64,000 bases of DNA from Nitrospirillum amazonense (GTDB lineage Bacteria; Pseudomonadota; Alphaproteobacteria; Azospirillales; Azospirillaceae). The position numbers were made by a program, and so were the translations under genes. The stretch spans positions 1 to 64,000 of the forward strand of contig NZ_VITN01000021.1 in the NCBI RefSeq assembly GCF_007828045.1, given 5' to 3'. The notes under the pieces were generated by a model that was not told the origin of the DNA, ran no database searches, and was given only the letters and a program-made list of their open reading frames with translations. This document shows positions 1 through 8,156 of this stretch, piece after piece. Every line of letters begins with the position of its first letter. Within the stretch, counting starts at the first letter, position 1.

Positions 1-95
1 CCTCCTATGCGCTACCGGGACAACCCGATTGCCAGCTCATCACTGGGGTCCCTATTGGGCGCCGATACGGGGTCCCGTTACGCCGCCGATTGACA
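1..95. mobile_element. IS21-family element end (partial, runs off left edge)
   Basis: Two imperfect tandem copies of a motif that begins GGGGTCCC and ends GCCGCCGAT or GCGCCGAT lie at 45-66 and 69-90, followed by TGACA at 91-95. Repeated motifs of this kind, closing with TGTCAATCGG when read on the minus strand, are typical of IS21-family termini. The boundary falls inside the reading frame of an IS3 orfB, so the element appears to have inserted there. The istA and istB genes would lie outside the window. The family call rests on the remembered terminal pattern, not on a transposase. Confidence 0.4.
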
Positions 96-163
96 CCGAG
101 CGCCTCGCACATCCACGCGACCGGCCAAATTCCCCGGTGCTTCGCGATGAAGGCGAACCTCAT
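92..163 (-). pseudogene. IS3-family transposase OrfB, N-terminal fragment
   Basis: An ATG at 163 overlaps the orfA stop (ATGA) and opens a frame starting MRFAFIAKHRGIWPVAWMCE, the usual N-terminus of IS3 OrfB (the DDE catalytic half). After about 24 residues the similarity stops at the IS21-type terminus, and the frame then runs through unrelated sequence. All catalytic residues are lost, so the element cannot transpose by itself. Confidence 0.6.
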
Positions 164-450
164 AGGCTCTCCTTCGCGAAGTAGGCCGCCGCTTTTTTTA
201 GGATGTCACGCTCCGCCTTCAGCCGGGTAACCTCCCGCCGAAGACGGTCGATCTCCTCTTGCTCCGCCGTCCGCTGGCCGTGGCCGGGAAAGGCATCCTT
301 GCCAGCCCGGCCGAGAGCCCGCGCCCATTTGCGCAGCATGGTCGCGTGAACCCCAAGATCCCGCGCAGCCTGCGCCACGCTGACACCCCGTTCTTCGATA
401 AGCTTCACCGCTTCGATCTTGAATTCACGGCTGTACTGTTTGCGCTCCAA
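160..450 (-). CDS. IS3-family transposase OrfA
   Basis: This 96-residue protein is the DNA-binding half of an IS3-type transposase. Residues 1-50 form a helix-turn-helix (REFKIEAVKLIEERGVSVAQ, then LGVHATMLRKW), and residues 65-90 form a leucine-zipper-like helix ending in LKKAAAYFAKE. The size is normal for OrfA. OrfB, which would be made by overlap or frameshifting, is truncated directly downstream, so this copy is intact but orphaned. The element in turn interrupts an IS630-type transposase to its right; its outer end must lie between about 455 and 525 but I cannot fix it. Confidence 0.85.
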   Translation of the reverse strand: MERKQYSREFKIEAVKLIEERGVSVAQAARDLGVHATMLRKWARALGRAGKDAFPGHGQRTAEQEEIDRLRREVTRLKAERDILKKAAAYFAKESL

Positions 451-524
451 GTTTCGTCCTCCGGTTGGATCAACACCTTATCCCGGTGTCATCCAATCCG
501 GCAGCAGCCCACTTGACGAAACAG

Positions 525-669
525 ACAGTCGCTCACTCCGGCTGCCCCCGTCATAGATCACGGCCAGGGCCAGCAGACGCCGCGTCTGGTCCGCGTCCTC
601 TGAGCGGCGGGCAAGGGAACGAAGACTTGCGCTATCGTAATCCGGGCGAAGCGGGACAGGCACTGCCAT
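525..669 (-). pseudogene. IS630-family transposase, N-terminal fragment
   Basis: From the ATG at 669 the frame reads MAVPVPLRPDYDSASLRSLA and continues to IYDGGSRSE, the conserved start of IS630-type transposases (helix-turn-helix region). Similarity stops at about 525, where the frame runs into sequence of the adjacent IS3 element. No DDE catalytic part remains. Together with the neighbouring IS3 and IS21 pieces it forms a nested insertion. Confidence 0.6.
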
Positions 670-807
670 GGCAAACCTCCAACGAGTTGCCAGAGTGACT
701 CATATTTGCACGGCCTTGGGAATCCCCGGCAGGAGTCTCAGTTACCGCAAGCTGGTATCACATGTTGAGTCCAGGCTTTCCAACGGGTGGAACTCGCGCT
801 CCCCATT

Positions 808-838
808 CATTCGGCGGCTACGTTACGGCCGCCGAATG
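808..838. repeat. Perfect hairpin, 11-bp stem
   Basis: CATTCGGCGGC at 808-818 is exactly complementary to 828-838, with a 9-base loop. It lies just beyond a second, stronger hairpin and downstream of the minus-strand gene ending at 916. It has no T-tract on either strand, so it may be a repetitive extragenic palindrome or part of a transcript-end structure. Confidence 0.5.
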
Positions 839-842
839 AGCA

Positions 843-872
843 GGTGCCCGCCACGATTTCGTGGCGGGCACC
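843..872 (-). terminator. Perfect 13-bp hairpin downstream of glycan operon
   Basis: GGTGCCCGCCACG at 843-855 pairs perfectly with 860-872 across a 4-base ATTT loop. It sits 43 bp past the stop of the minus-strand coiled-coil gene, where a transcript end is expected. There is no U-tract after it on the minus strand, so it may protect the RNA 3' end or act with Rho rather than being a classical intrinsic terminator. Confidence 0.5.
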
Positions 873-915
873 AAGTAAAGTGCTATTGGAAGGCAGCCTT
901 CTGCAGTTCAACGCT

Positions 916-2307
916 TCAGGCCATAAACGGAAGCAACAATGCAAACGGTGCTTGGCCCTCCAGCAGTACTATTAAATAGACCCGAAGCGGGCCCTTGTTC
1001 TGACGTAGAAATGTGATCTGGAAACCGCAGTCAGGATTGCAACCGCTCAGGGCTGAAGCCACATCCTGACGGCATAGGCTGGGATAGTTGTACCCGAGAC
1101 AGCCGCTATCGTCGAACACCGCCACCAGCGAAGCGATGTTAGGTACCATGCGAGTTGTCGCCCAGCCGGTGCATTGATAGCTGTCCCCGATTGGCGCGAC
1201 CTTCTCTACCACGCCGCTCAAGCCAGAAGATTCGTAAAACGGCACGAGGCGCTGGAGTTGAAGGTCGATATTCAACAGTGACGGGCACGTCAAGGAGGCT
1301 GCTGAGACACGGTAGAAAGCCCAGGCTTCTTTGCCAAAACGATTGCCGCCATCGGCGTCATGCCATTTCTGTAAGTTGTTAGCCAACCCAAGAGGGGCAA
1401 GGCCGTCCGCTGCCCTGGCCAGCATTTGTTGCGCCTGCTCCAGTTTGGCTTGATTGCCCTGTAGCCTCTCCAGTTCGGCCGCAGCATGGCGCAGTTCCTC
1501 AAGCTGAGCCGTAACTTGGCCGAACTGATGCGTGAGCATCTGGTAGTTCTGCCTCCAGCTCTCCGTTTCGGTTAAAGCCCGGTTCAGCTCAGCTGTATCC
1601 GGACGTTCACGCAGCACCGCTAATTCAGACTGAAGTTCCCGCACCTTGCGGGATTCCGAAACGCGGCTTTTTTCCGTCGCCTCCAACTGATGACGCAACT
1701 GAGTGACTTCCAGGACGAGGCCATTGGCGAAATCATCCACGCGACGGAAATTGTTCCACAGATTTCGAATCTGTTGGTTTTGGAAAGCGCTACTTGATGC
1801 CGCTGAATCAGCATCCGAGGAGCGAGAGCGGCGTTGAGCAGAGCGACGCGCCTCGGGGATTTCCGGCGCGGTTTCACCCAGAGGCGGATTGGAAGCGCCA
1901 GTGGCGGGGGGGATGGCGAGCGGATTGTCCCTCTTGGGCGCCTTCGCTTTACGGACACGCTTCGTTGCGTTGGTCGGCGTGGCGGATGGCGACGCTTGCG
2001 GCTGATTGATCGCGGGCGCCTGTGTGGTCACTTTGCTGTCCACAATGATCTTGGCCCCGCCCAGTGATGCGGGGCGTTTCGCTTTCGCATCTTTGGCGGG
2101 TGCCGCTTGGACGGCTGAAACCGCCAAGGACCCCGTTCTTGCCTTTTTGGCTTTCGACACGCCTGCAGTCGATGTCATCGACTCAACCACCTGCAGCGAG
2201 GGCACAGGGGGCGTCGCCGTGTCACCTACGATCTTTTTCTTGGCCCGAGGCGTACCGGCGGTCGTCACGGTGAGTTCCCTTCGCTTGCTTGAATTCATGG
2301 TAGTCAT
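916..2307 (-). CDS. Coiled-coil protein with C-terminal beta-sandwich-like module, glycan cluster
   Basis: I do not recognise a named family for this 463-residue protein. Residues 1-170 are low-complexity and rich in Ala, Lys, Pro and Thr, probably disordered. Residues about 180-310 are a predicted coiled coil (heptad pattern around VLEVTQLRHQLEATEK, then AELERLQGNQAKLEQ). The last 120 residues contain CTGWATTR, a D-S/G-LG turn, RQDVASAL and CGFQITF, the same ordered signature as the N-terminal modules of the glycosyltransferase upstream. It starts only 7 bp after that gene's stop, so the two are co-transcribed. A role in tethering or organising surface-glycan synthesis is inference. Confidence 0.75.
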   Translation of the reverse strand: MTTMNSSKRRELTVTTAGTPRAKKKIVGDTATPPVPSLQVVESMTSTAGVSKAKKARTGSLAVSAVQAAPAKDAKAKRPASLGGAKIIVDSKVTTQAPAINQPQASPSATPTNATKRVRKAKAPKRDNPLAIPPATGASNPPLGETAPEIPEARRSAQRRSRSSDADSAASSSAFQNQQIRNLWNNFRRVDDFANGLVLEVTQLRHQLEATEKSRVSESRKVRELQSELAVLRERPDTAELNRALTETESWRQNYQMLTHQFGQVTAQLEELRHAAAELERLQGNQAKLEQAQQMLARAADGLAPLGLANNLQKWHDADGGNRFGKEAWAFYRVSAASLTCPSLLNIDLQLQRLVPFYESSGLSGVVEKVAPIGDSYQCTGWATTRMVPNIASLVAVFDDSGCLGYNYPSLCRQDVASALSGCNPDCGFQITFLRQNKGPLRVYLIVLLEGQAPFALLLPFMA

Positions 2308-2314
2308 GACTATG

Positions 2315-5300
2315 TCAGGAGGCCAAGGATCGACGTGAACGAACCGCTCGCGTCGCCGGCGCGTGAACGGGCTGCTGATTCAGATTCCGGCCCCGACCTA
2401 TCAAAGTTGTCATATGCCGAAAAACGTGAGCTGGGAAAATCTTGCGCATACAATCATGGTTGCGACCACACAAGTGGACATCGTCCAAATAACAAGGGGC
2501 GCAAGACACGCGTTTGACAACGCTGACGCCCAAAGCGTTGAAAGGGGACCAAGTTACGGGGTCGACGAAGCCGGACTGGATCGCCACCGTCGGAATGCCG
2601 GTAGAGGCGGCGATATGCTTGGGGCCGCTGTCCGATCCCACAAAGCAGTCCGCGCCGCCAATATAGACGACAAGTTCGGGCAACGTGAATTGCCCGATGC
2701 GATCCTTCGCTCCCGCTGCCACGAGATCATCAACCATGCTGGCATAACTGGCCCTTTCAGCCGGTGTGCCAATGATTTCCGGAGTGAAGCCGGCCGTTAT
2801 CATCATAGATACCAGGCCTGTCCAATGGGCGGCGGGCCACATCTTGATATCGTTGCCAGCGAAGGGATGGAGGACGACAAGGCGGTATTCTCCGCCCGCG
2901 GGTAATGCCACCTGATCGCTGCCCCAGAAGGAGAGGGAGGCTGGCGCTGTCTCGGGGAAAGCCAATTCCAATGCTGAAACCAGACGCCGCATCTGTATCG
3001 CGCCGTTGGCGCTCTTGCGCCATTGTTGCAGATTGCCTTCCCATTCCACGGACACGTCCAGCCAGGGGTAGCTGACGCCTTGGGAATAACCCGCGCGTAT
3101 GGGCGCGGAAATATGTTTCAAAAGGAAGCGCGTATCGCCATCGGCGCGGAAATCCATAGCCAGATCGTAGGACTGACCGTGGAAGAGGGCAGATAATTCC
3201 TCCGCGGCCGCGTCCGAGTCCATTGCCCGTCCATCGCCCGACCGAGCGGCATACAGATTGAAGACATGGACCACGTCGAACAAGCCGGACTGGACAGCCA
3301 AATCCCGATTCCAGGCCCCTACCACCACTTCTATGGTTGCCTTGGGGAAGGCATCACGCAGCTGCCGAAATGCGGGGAGGGTCAAAATAAAATCGCCGAC
3401 ATGGTCCATGCGCAGCAGCAGCATGCGACGCACCTCATCACGCACACCGACGATACCGGCCGACCAGATCGCTTCCACCGGCTCGGGATCTACTCTGTAG
3501 ATACCGCTCTCGCGTTCCAGGGTCGGGTGCCAATAAGGATCCCCGGCGGCATGGCGGGCGCCCCAGCGTTCCCAATACAGGGGCTCCATCTCACTTTCCA
3601 CCAGTTCGGCACGTGAGGTCTTCTCATGATGCATCAACTCGGCTTGCGGGACGACGGCCACCTGGAGGCCCCGGTCACGCACCCGCATGTGGAAGTCAAG
3701 ATCATTGAAGGTCAGCGCCAGGCCTTCCTCGAAGCCACCCATGGACAGGAACAGGTCGCGCGGGACCGCGATGGCGGCGCCCAGAAGCGACGTGCAATTG
3801 CGCGGCACCTGATTTACGCCGCCCGTCAGCGGATAGTCGGCGGCGCTGAAGGCGAAGTCATTGCGGGCCCAGCCGGCCTGACTCATCAGCGACACGCCGG
3901 CGGACTGCACCATGCGATTGCCGGCCAACAGCAAACGCGGCCCCACCACCCCGACGGCCGGCAGGTTCAGATAAGCCAGGAGCTGCTCAATCCAATCCTC
4001 ATCGACTACTTCCACATCGTCGTTCAGGAATATGAATACGTCACCGCTGGACAGCGCGGTGGCCATGTTATTGAACCGTGACCAGTTGAAGGGGCCGACA
4101 ACCGGGACGACGATGTCCGCCAAATCGCGCAGACGGTGCTTGTCTTCCAAGGTCTCTGGCTTGAAGTCGATATGATCCAAGACGATGACTTCGATGGCTT
4201 TGTAGCTGGTGCGGTGCCGCAGGTCCTCAAGGCACTTGAAAACCCGTCCGCGAACTCCTTTGGTGGGTATGATGATGGAAACCAGGGGAGCTACGGCCTC
4301 TAGGTCGGCCGCTAAGCGCAGGGGAGCTGGTCCGGTGCCCCTGAAGTCCTCGTAGGGTTCCAACGGCAGGACGGTGCCATAGCGAGGTGTGATATCAGCC
4401 AGAATACGCGCCCGCGCTTCGCGCTCCACAGGCGACAAGTCCCGCAAATCACGCAGGTACTGCGTGATGGAGAGGGATTCGGGCACGTGGAGGCAGCGGT
4501 GAGGCTTATGATAGAAGAGTTCCAGAGGATGGCCGGCGATGAACCGCTCCAGCCCACCGGCGGCGAGGGTGGCCAAAGTAGCCTTGGTCAGCCGTGTCGC
4601 CCATCCCCGGCCGATGAAATTCATATGGAACGCGGTGACGAACGGGGCGCCTGGTGTCTTGCGCAGAAGGCTGGGTCGCCCCGCAATCGTGGCTCGCTCG
4701 TCCCAATATAACAGGTCTACTTCATCGCAGTGACCTTGCGTCGCCAACACGGCAGGAGCGATGGGATCAATGGTCTCTCCCGGTGCGAGGAAGCTGACAA
4801 AAGTCGCACCGGTGTGCCGGCTCGCCAAGCTGGACAGTAGGGACTGTAAGCGCTCGATGTCGCGGTAAACTAGATGGCCATCGGCGGTCGCCATCCGCTC
4901 GGCCAAGTCACCGGCCGTGTCGAGTTCTGCTGGAACCAGGATCTGGACATCCCAGCCATGAAGGGGCACGCGCTGTAAGGAAGCCAACGTCACTTCTATT
5001 TCCGCGTTGTCCTTGGAAGGGACAGATTCACTTGGGCGTCCCGACACGACGATTGCCCATAATGCCCGGATATTGGTTGTTCCGGGCTCCGCGCCGCCCT
5101 TCGCCAAATCTCGGTCGGCAGTAAGCTCCCAGAAGCGACGTTCGGCATAAGTCCGGACAGGCACGGTGCGATTGTCTTCTGTCGAGCGCGACGCCTTCAT
5201 GGTGTAGTCACGTTCCAGCACGTGACCAGTCTTCAATTCGATCCGGAACTTAAGCACATGAATCCCTTCCGGTAACTCCGGAATGAAGAGGGAAAAGCCG

Positions 5301-5896
5301 GTGTTGAGACCGTTTGGATTGGATCGCCGTACCGCCAAGACGTCGGCGCGGGGAATGCCGAATTGCACCGGCATGACGGAATCATCACCTAGATGGGCTG
5401 AAACGGCCCGAATCGCCTCCTGCGCCACGACCCATCCCACTAGGTGGACATTGGTGGTGGCGGTTTGTATAGCCCCCTTGTCGAACCGGGCATTATCTAG
5501 ATGGAATTCCCCGGTGGGCAGTCCCTTGACAAGGGTAACTGACGTTTCATGAATGACTTTGCCGGATCGGCGCATGCGGAAGGATAGCACCGCCCCGTGG
5601 CGTGATTCTGGCGCCACGCCGGCCAAGCTAACTTCGGTTTTGAAGCCTGACTTGAGGGCGTTGGGCAAGTCGGGGAAGGCCGCCTCGACATCCTTGCGCT
5701 CCCCATTTGGATGTATGCTGCCAAGCAAGACATCGCCGTGAAAAACATCAAAAGAATGAAGATTATCTGGCAAAACTGCCCATCCGCCAACAGTAACCCC
5801 GTCACCGTAGTATTCGAGGTGGCCATGGTGTTTTGGATTCTGTTCAAGTTGAAATTTGCCAATCAGGACCAGGTCATCATTTGTGACATTAGGCAT
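2315..5896 (-). CDS. Multidomain glycosyltransferase (GT2 plus GT9 heptosyltransferase-like)
   Basis: A very large sugar transferase, about 1190 residues. Two related beta-sandwich-like modules (about residues 30-130 and 145-245; GGWAV and VGWVV, each followed by a D/E-V turn and a G-F motif) precede a degenerate GT-A domain (about 260-510). A full GT2 domain follows (about 540-820), with VSIIIPTKG, the metal-binding LNDDVEV and FNDLDFHMR. The C-terminal third is GT9-like (about 840-1170), with MDHVGDFILTLPAFRQL and GSDSGPKHIAASTGIPTVA, as in ADP-heptose:LPS heptosyltransferases. A GTG start at 5926 is possible, but the ATG at 5896 has an AGGG upstream and is preferred. It probably extends LPS, capsule or another surface glycan; substrates are unknown. 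Confidence 0.85.
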   Translation of the reverse strand: MPNVTNDDLVLIGKFQLEQNPKHHGHLEYYGDGVTVGGWAVLPDNLHSFDVFHGDVLLGSIHPNGERKDVEAAFPDLPNALKSGFKTEVSLAGVAPESRHGAVLSFRMRRSGKVIHETSVTLVKGLPTGEFHLDNARFDKGAIQTATTNVHLVGWVVAQEAIRAVSAHLGDDSVMPVQFGIPRADVLAVRRSNPNGLNTGFSLFIPELPEGIHVLKFRIELKTGHVLERDYTMKASRSTEDNRTVPVRTYAERRFWELTADRDLAKGGAEPGTTNIRALWAIVVSGRPSESVPSKDNAEIEVTLASLQRVPLHGWDVQILVPAELDTAGDLAERMATADGHLVYRDIERLQSLLSSLASRHTGATFVSFLAPGETIDPIAPAVLATQGHCDEVDLLYWDERATIAGRPSLLRKTPGAPFVTAFHMNFIGRGWATRLTKATLATLAAGGLERFIAGHPLELFYHKPHRCLHVPESLSITQYLRDLRDLSPVEREARARILADITPRYGTVLPLEPYEDFRGTGPAPLRLAADLEAVAPLVSIIIPTKGVRGRVFKCLEDLRHRTSYKAIEVIVLDHIDFKPETLEDKHRLRDLADIVVPVVGPFNWSRFNNMATALSSGDVFIFLNDDVEVVDEDWIEQLLAYLNLPAVGVVGPRLLLAGNRMVQSAGVSLMSQAGWARNDFAFSAADYPLTGGVNQVPRNCTSLLGAAIAVPRDLFLSMGGFEEGLALTFNDLDFHMRVRDRGLQVAVVPQAELMHHEKTSRAELVESEMEPLYWERWGARHAAGDPYWHPTLERESGIYRVDPEPVEAIWSAGIVGVRDEVRRMLLLRMDHVGDFILTLPAFRQLRDAFPKATIEVVVGAWNRDLAVQSGLFDVVHVFNLYAARSGDGRAMDSDAAAEELSALFHGQSYDLAMDFRADGDTRFLLKHISAPIRAGYSQGVSYPWLDVSVEWEGNLQQWRKSANGAIQMRRLVSALELAFPETAPASLSFWGSDQVALPAGGEYRLVVLHPFAGNDIKMWPAAHWTGLVSMMITAGFTPEIIGTPAERASYASMVDDLVAAGAKDRIGQFTLPELVVYIGGADCFVGSDSGPKHIAASTGIPTVAIQSGFVDPVTWSPFNALGVSVVKRVSCAPCYLDDVHLCGRNHDCMRKIFPAHVFRHMTTLIGRGRNLNQQPVHAPATRAVRSRRSLAS

Positions 5897-6226
5897 TTTT
5901 ACGAAAATCCCTGGAGTAAGGCGCACTGAAATCTATTGCGCTGATGAAGGTCGAAATAAAATAATCGCAGCATTTCCCCTATTTCGCCGCACTACCAAAT
6001 CACACGCATCTACGTTAACAGCGCAACAATGGGTAGGGACACAACGCAGCCGATCCCGCGTCGCGCAACGGAATTTATGAAATGGAACAACATTACCTAA
6101 ATTGATGATAACTGTAGTTTGGCCATTTTGCCAGCCCATATTGGCGCGATGCCTGTGTTTTGCAGCCTGATGTCAATCAGCACCGAACCTTGGCTCTGAC
6201 GCAATTTTGGTGATGGCCAGATCATC
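5897..6226. other. Intergenic region, no gene seen
   Basis: This gap separates the glycosyltransferase start from the IS mosaic. It is less GC-rich than its surroundings and presumably carries the promoter of the minus-strand glycosyltransferase operon. I see no convincing promoter motif, RNA gene or repeat. Confidence 0.3.
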
Positions 6227-6335
6227 CGGCGCCGATGACGCGGCCTGGAGCAGGTCGAGCTTCCCGCGACCGTACATCTGGCGTTTGACGAGTTTGAGCT
6301 TGGTGATCTGCCCCTCTGTTTGGCCATTGGACTGG
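6227..6335 (-). pseudogene. ISL3-family transposase, C-terminal fragment
   Basis: The minus strand encodes SNGQTEGQITKLKLVKRQMY followed by GRGKLDLLQA, the conserved C-terminus of ISL3-type DDE transposases. A one-base loss shifts the last codons out of frame; in the neighbouring frame RVIGAG and a stop at 6227-6229 complete the usual end. Only about 35 residues survive, fused directly to a truncated IS91 gene. Confidence 0.6.
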
Positions 6336-6339
6336 GCTG

Positions 6340-6729
6340 CTGCCGGAGGGTCTCCGCGGCGGCCTTGAACAGGATGGCGTAGACCACCGCCTTGTTCTGG
6401 AACGCGATCTCCGCCACGGGTGCTGGCAGCGTGAACAGGACATGGAAGTAGGGCACCGGCAGCAGGTCGGCCTGTCGGGCGGCAAGCCATTCCGCCCGTG
6501 CAGCACCCTGGCACTTCGGACAGTGCCGGTTGCGGCAGGAATTGTAGGCGCACCGCACCAGGCCACACGCGGGGTAGGCTTCGGCATGGCCGCCCAGCGT
6601 CGCCGTGCGGCATGCTTCGATCGCACCCATCACCCGGCGCTCGACGCGACCGATATGGCCGTCGTGCGCTCGGCGATAGGCGTCGCCGTGGCGGCGAAAG
6701 ACGTCCGCCACCTCCAGTCCGGCCGGCAT
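6340..6729 (-). pseudogene. IS91-family transposase, N-terminal fragment
   Basis: The frame from ATG 6729 encodes the zinc-binding N-terminus of an IS91 (Y2 HUH) transposase: CGLVRCAYNSCRNRHCPKCQ, then WLAARQADLLPVPYFHVLFT. The homology stops after about 130 residues, where the ISL3 fragment begins, so the catalytic tyrosines are missing. The start lies 12 bp after the stop of a tyrosine recombinase, an arrangement known in several IS91-type elements. Confidence 0.7.
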
Positions 6730-6741
6730 GGCGATGCCGGC

Positions 6742-7563
6742 TCAGGCAGGAGGCACGACCTCCAGCTTCAGGCGGTCGAGCGGGCTCTCGGTGCGCCGGA
6801 TGAGGCCGTTGGAGACCCGGGTGTAGCGCGCCGTGCTCGACAGGTTGCTGTGGCCCAGCAGCACCTGGATGATCCGGATGTCCGTGCCATCCCCCAGCAG
6901 ATGGGTGGCGAAACTGTGCCGGAGCGTGTGGACCGTCACGCGCTTGGCCAGCCCGGCGGCGGCACGGGCGGAACGGCAGGCCGAATGGAGCACCTGCACG
7001 TCCATTGGCCGGCTCTCGTCCCGGCCGGGAAACAGCCAATGTTCTGGCCGGGCCAAGCGCCAGACGTAGCGGTCCTTGCCACCCTTGCCGTGCTCGACCC
7101 GGATGACCATCCGGCCGGCGTCAATATCCCCGACCTTCAGGCTCACCGCCTCCGACGCACGCAAACCCGCCGCGTAGGCCGTCGTCTACGCCGTCCGGCT
7201 CTTCAGGCTCGGCACCGCTTCCAGGAAATGCACCACCTCGTCCGCGCTCAACACCACCGGCAGCTTGCGGGGCTCGCGGGCATACGGAATGCGTTCGGGA
7301 AGGTCGCCATGCCCCAGCGTCACGCCGTAGAAGAACCGCAGGGCGCAGACCGTCTGGTTCAGCGCCGGCCACGATATCCCCGTGGCGACCAGATGCACTT
7401 GGAAGGCACGGACGTCCTCAAGACCCAACCGGTCCGGCGAACGCCCAAAATACCGGCTGAACTTCGACACGGCGTGCACGTAGGATCGTTGCGTCGCCGG
7501 CGACAGATTGCGGACCGTCATGTCCTCGATCATACGCCGGCGTAGAGGGCTCAACTCGGCCAT
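6742..7563 (-). pseudogene. Tyrosine recombinase associated with IS91, inactivated
   Basis: From ATG 7563 (GGGAGG ribosome site upstream) the frame encodes a SAM-like N-terminal core-binding domain (NLSPATQRSYVHAVSKFSRY). An in-frame TAG at 7186-7188 follows SLKSRTA. Beyond it the frame stays open through the catalytic domain: GLRASEAVSLKVGD, HTLRHSFATHLL, LLGHSNLSSTARYTRVS, so R, HxxR, H/W-region and the Y nucleophile are still encoded. About 13 residues also seem to be missing after KDRYV compared with usual family members. The single stop and the internal deletion make it a pseudogene. Confidence 0.75.
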
Positions 7564-8156
7564 CGGGATACCTCCCGTCTGGGGATGCGGCTTCGACAAC
7601 CACAATCCTCAGACCGGAGACCTCATACGACAATACCAGCACCATTTCCGCGCCAGCGGGTTCGTTCAATCCATATCGATTCTGATGGAGGGGAAAACGC
7701 TCTAGCTGCAATAACGATGTCTAAAAGATATCATAGCCTGGAATACGCTGGTTTCATGAAATGAAAAAATCAACAATACCACCTAACACTTCACATTGTA
7801 TAGTCGTATATATTTCATATATTAAGCTTATTTATCCGAAGTATGATTTATAATGGTTATTATTGTATAATATAATCATATTAGAATACACTTTTTAAGT
7901 ATAATCCACGGTATAATACTATTTTAATACTCGTAGTGTGTTTGTTGGAACGACATTCCATAATTTTCTTTCTTTAATTCTGGTAAATTATTACTGACAA
8001 TTGTTTGGTGTGGACGGATGCGCGGCGGCAATTGAGAAATATTTTCATAATCTAATTATGAGGCTTGTTTTTTATTGATCTTCGTGGCAATTGCCTCTTT
8101 TGGGTGAGGTCCTGAATCCGAAGGCGGTTCTTGCTCTAAAATTACTGGGCGGTGTT
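7564..8156. other. Long AT-rich intergenic leader upstream of fkbH
   Basis: After the end of the IS91-type element (somewhere near 7700) come about 350 bases of strongly AT-rich sequence with many TATAAT-like words (7790-7930), in sharp contrast to the GC-rich surroundings. No ORF or RNA gene is evident. It probably holds the promoter of fkbH and may be a xenogeneic-silencing target. The composition suggests that the following genes were acquired horizontally. Confidence 0.5.
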
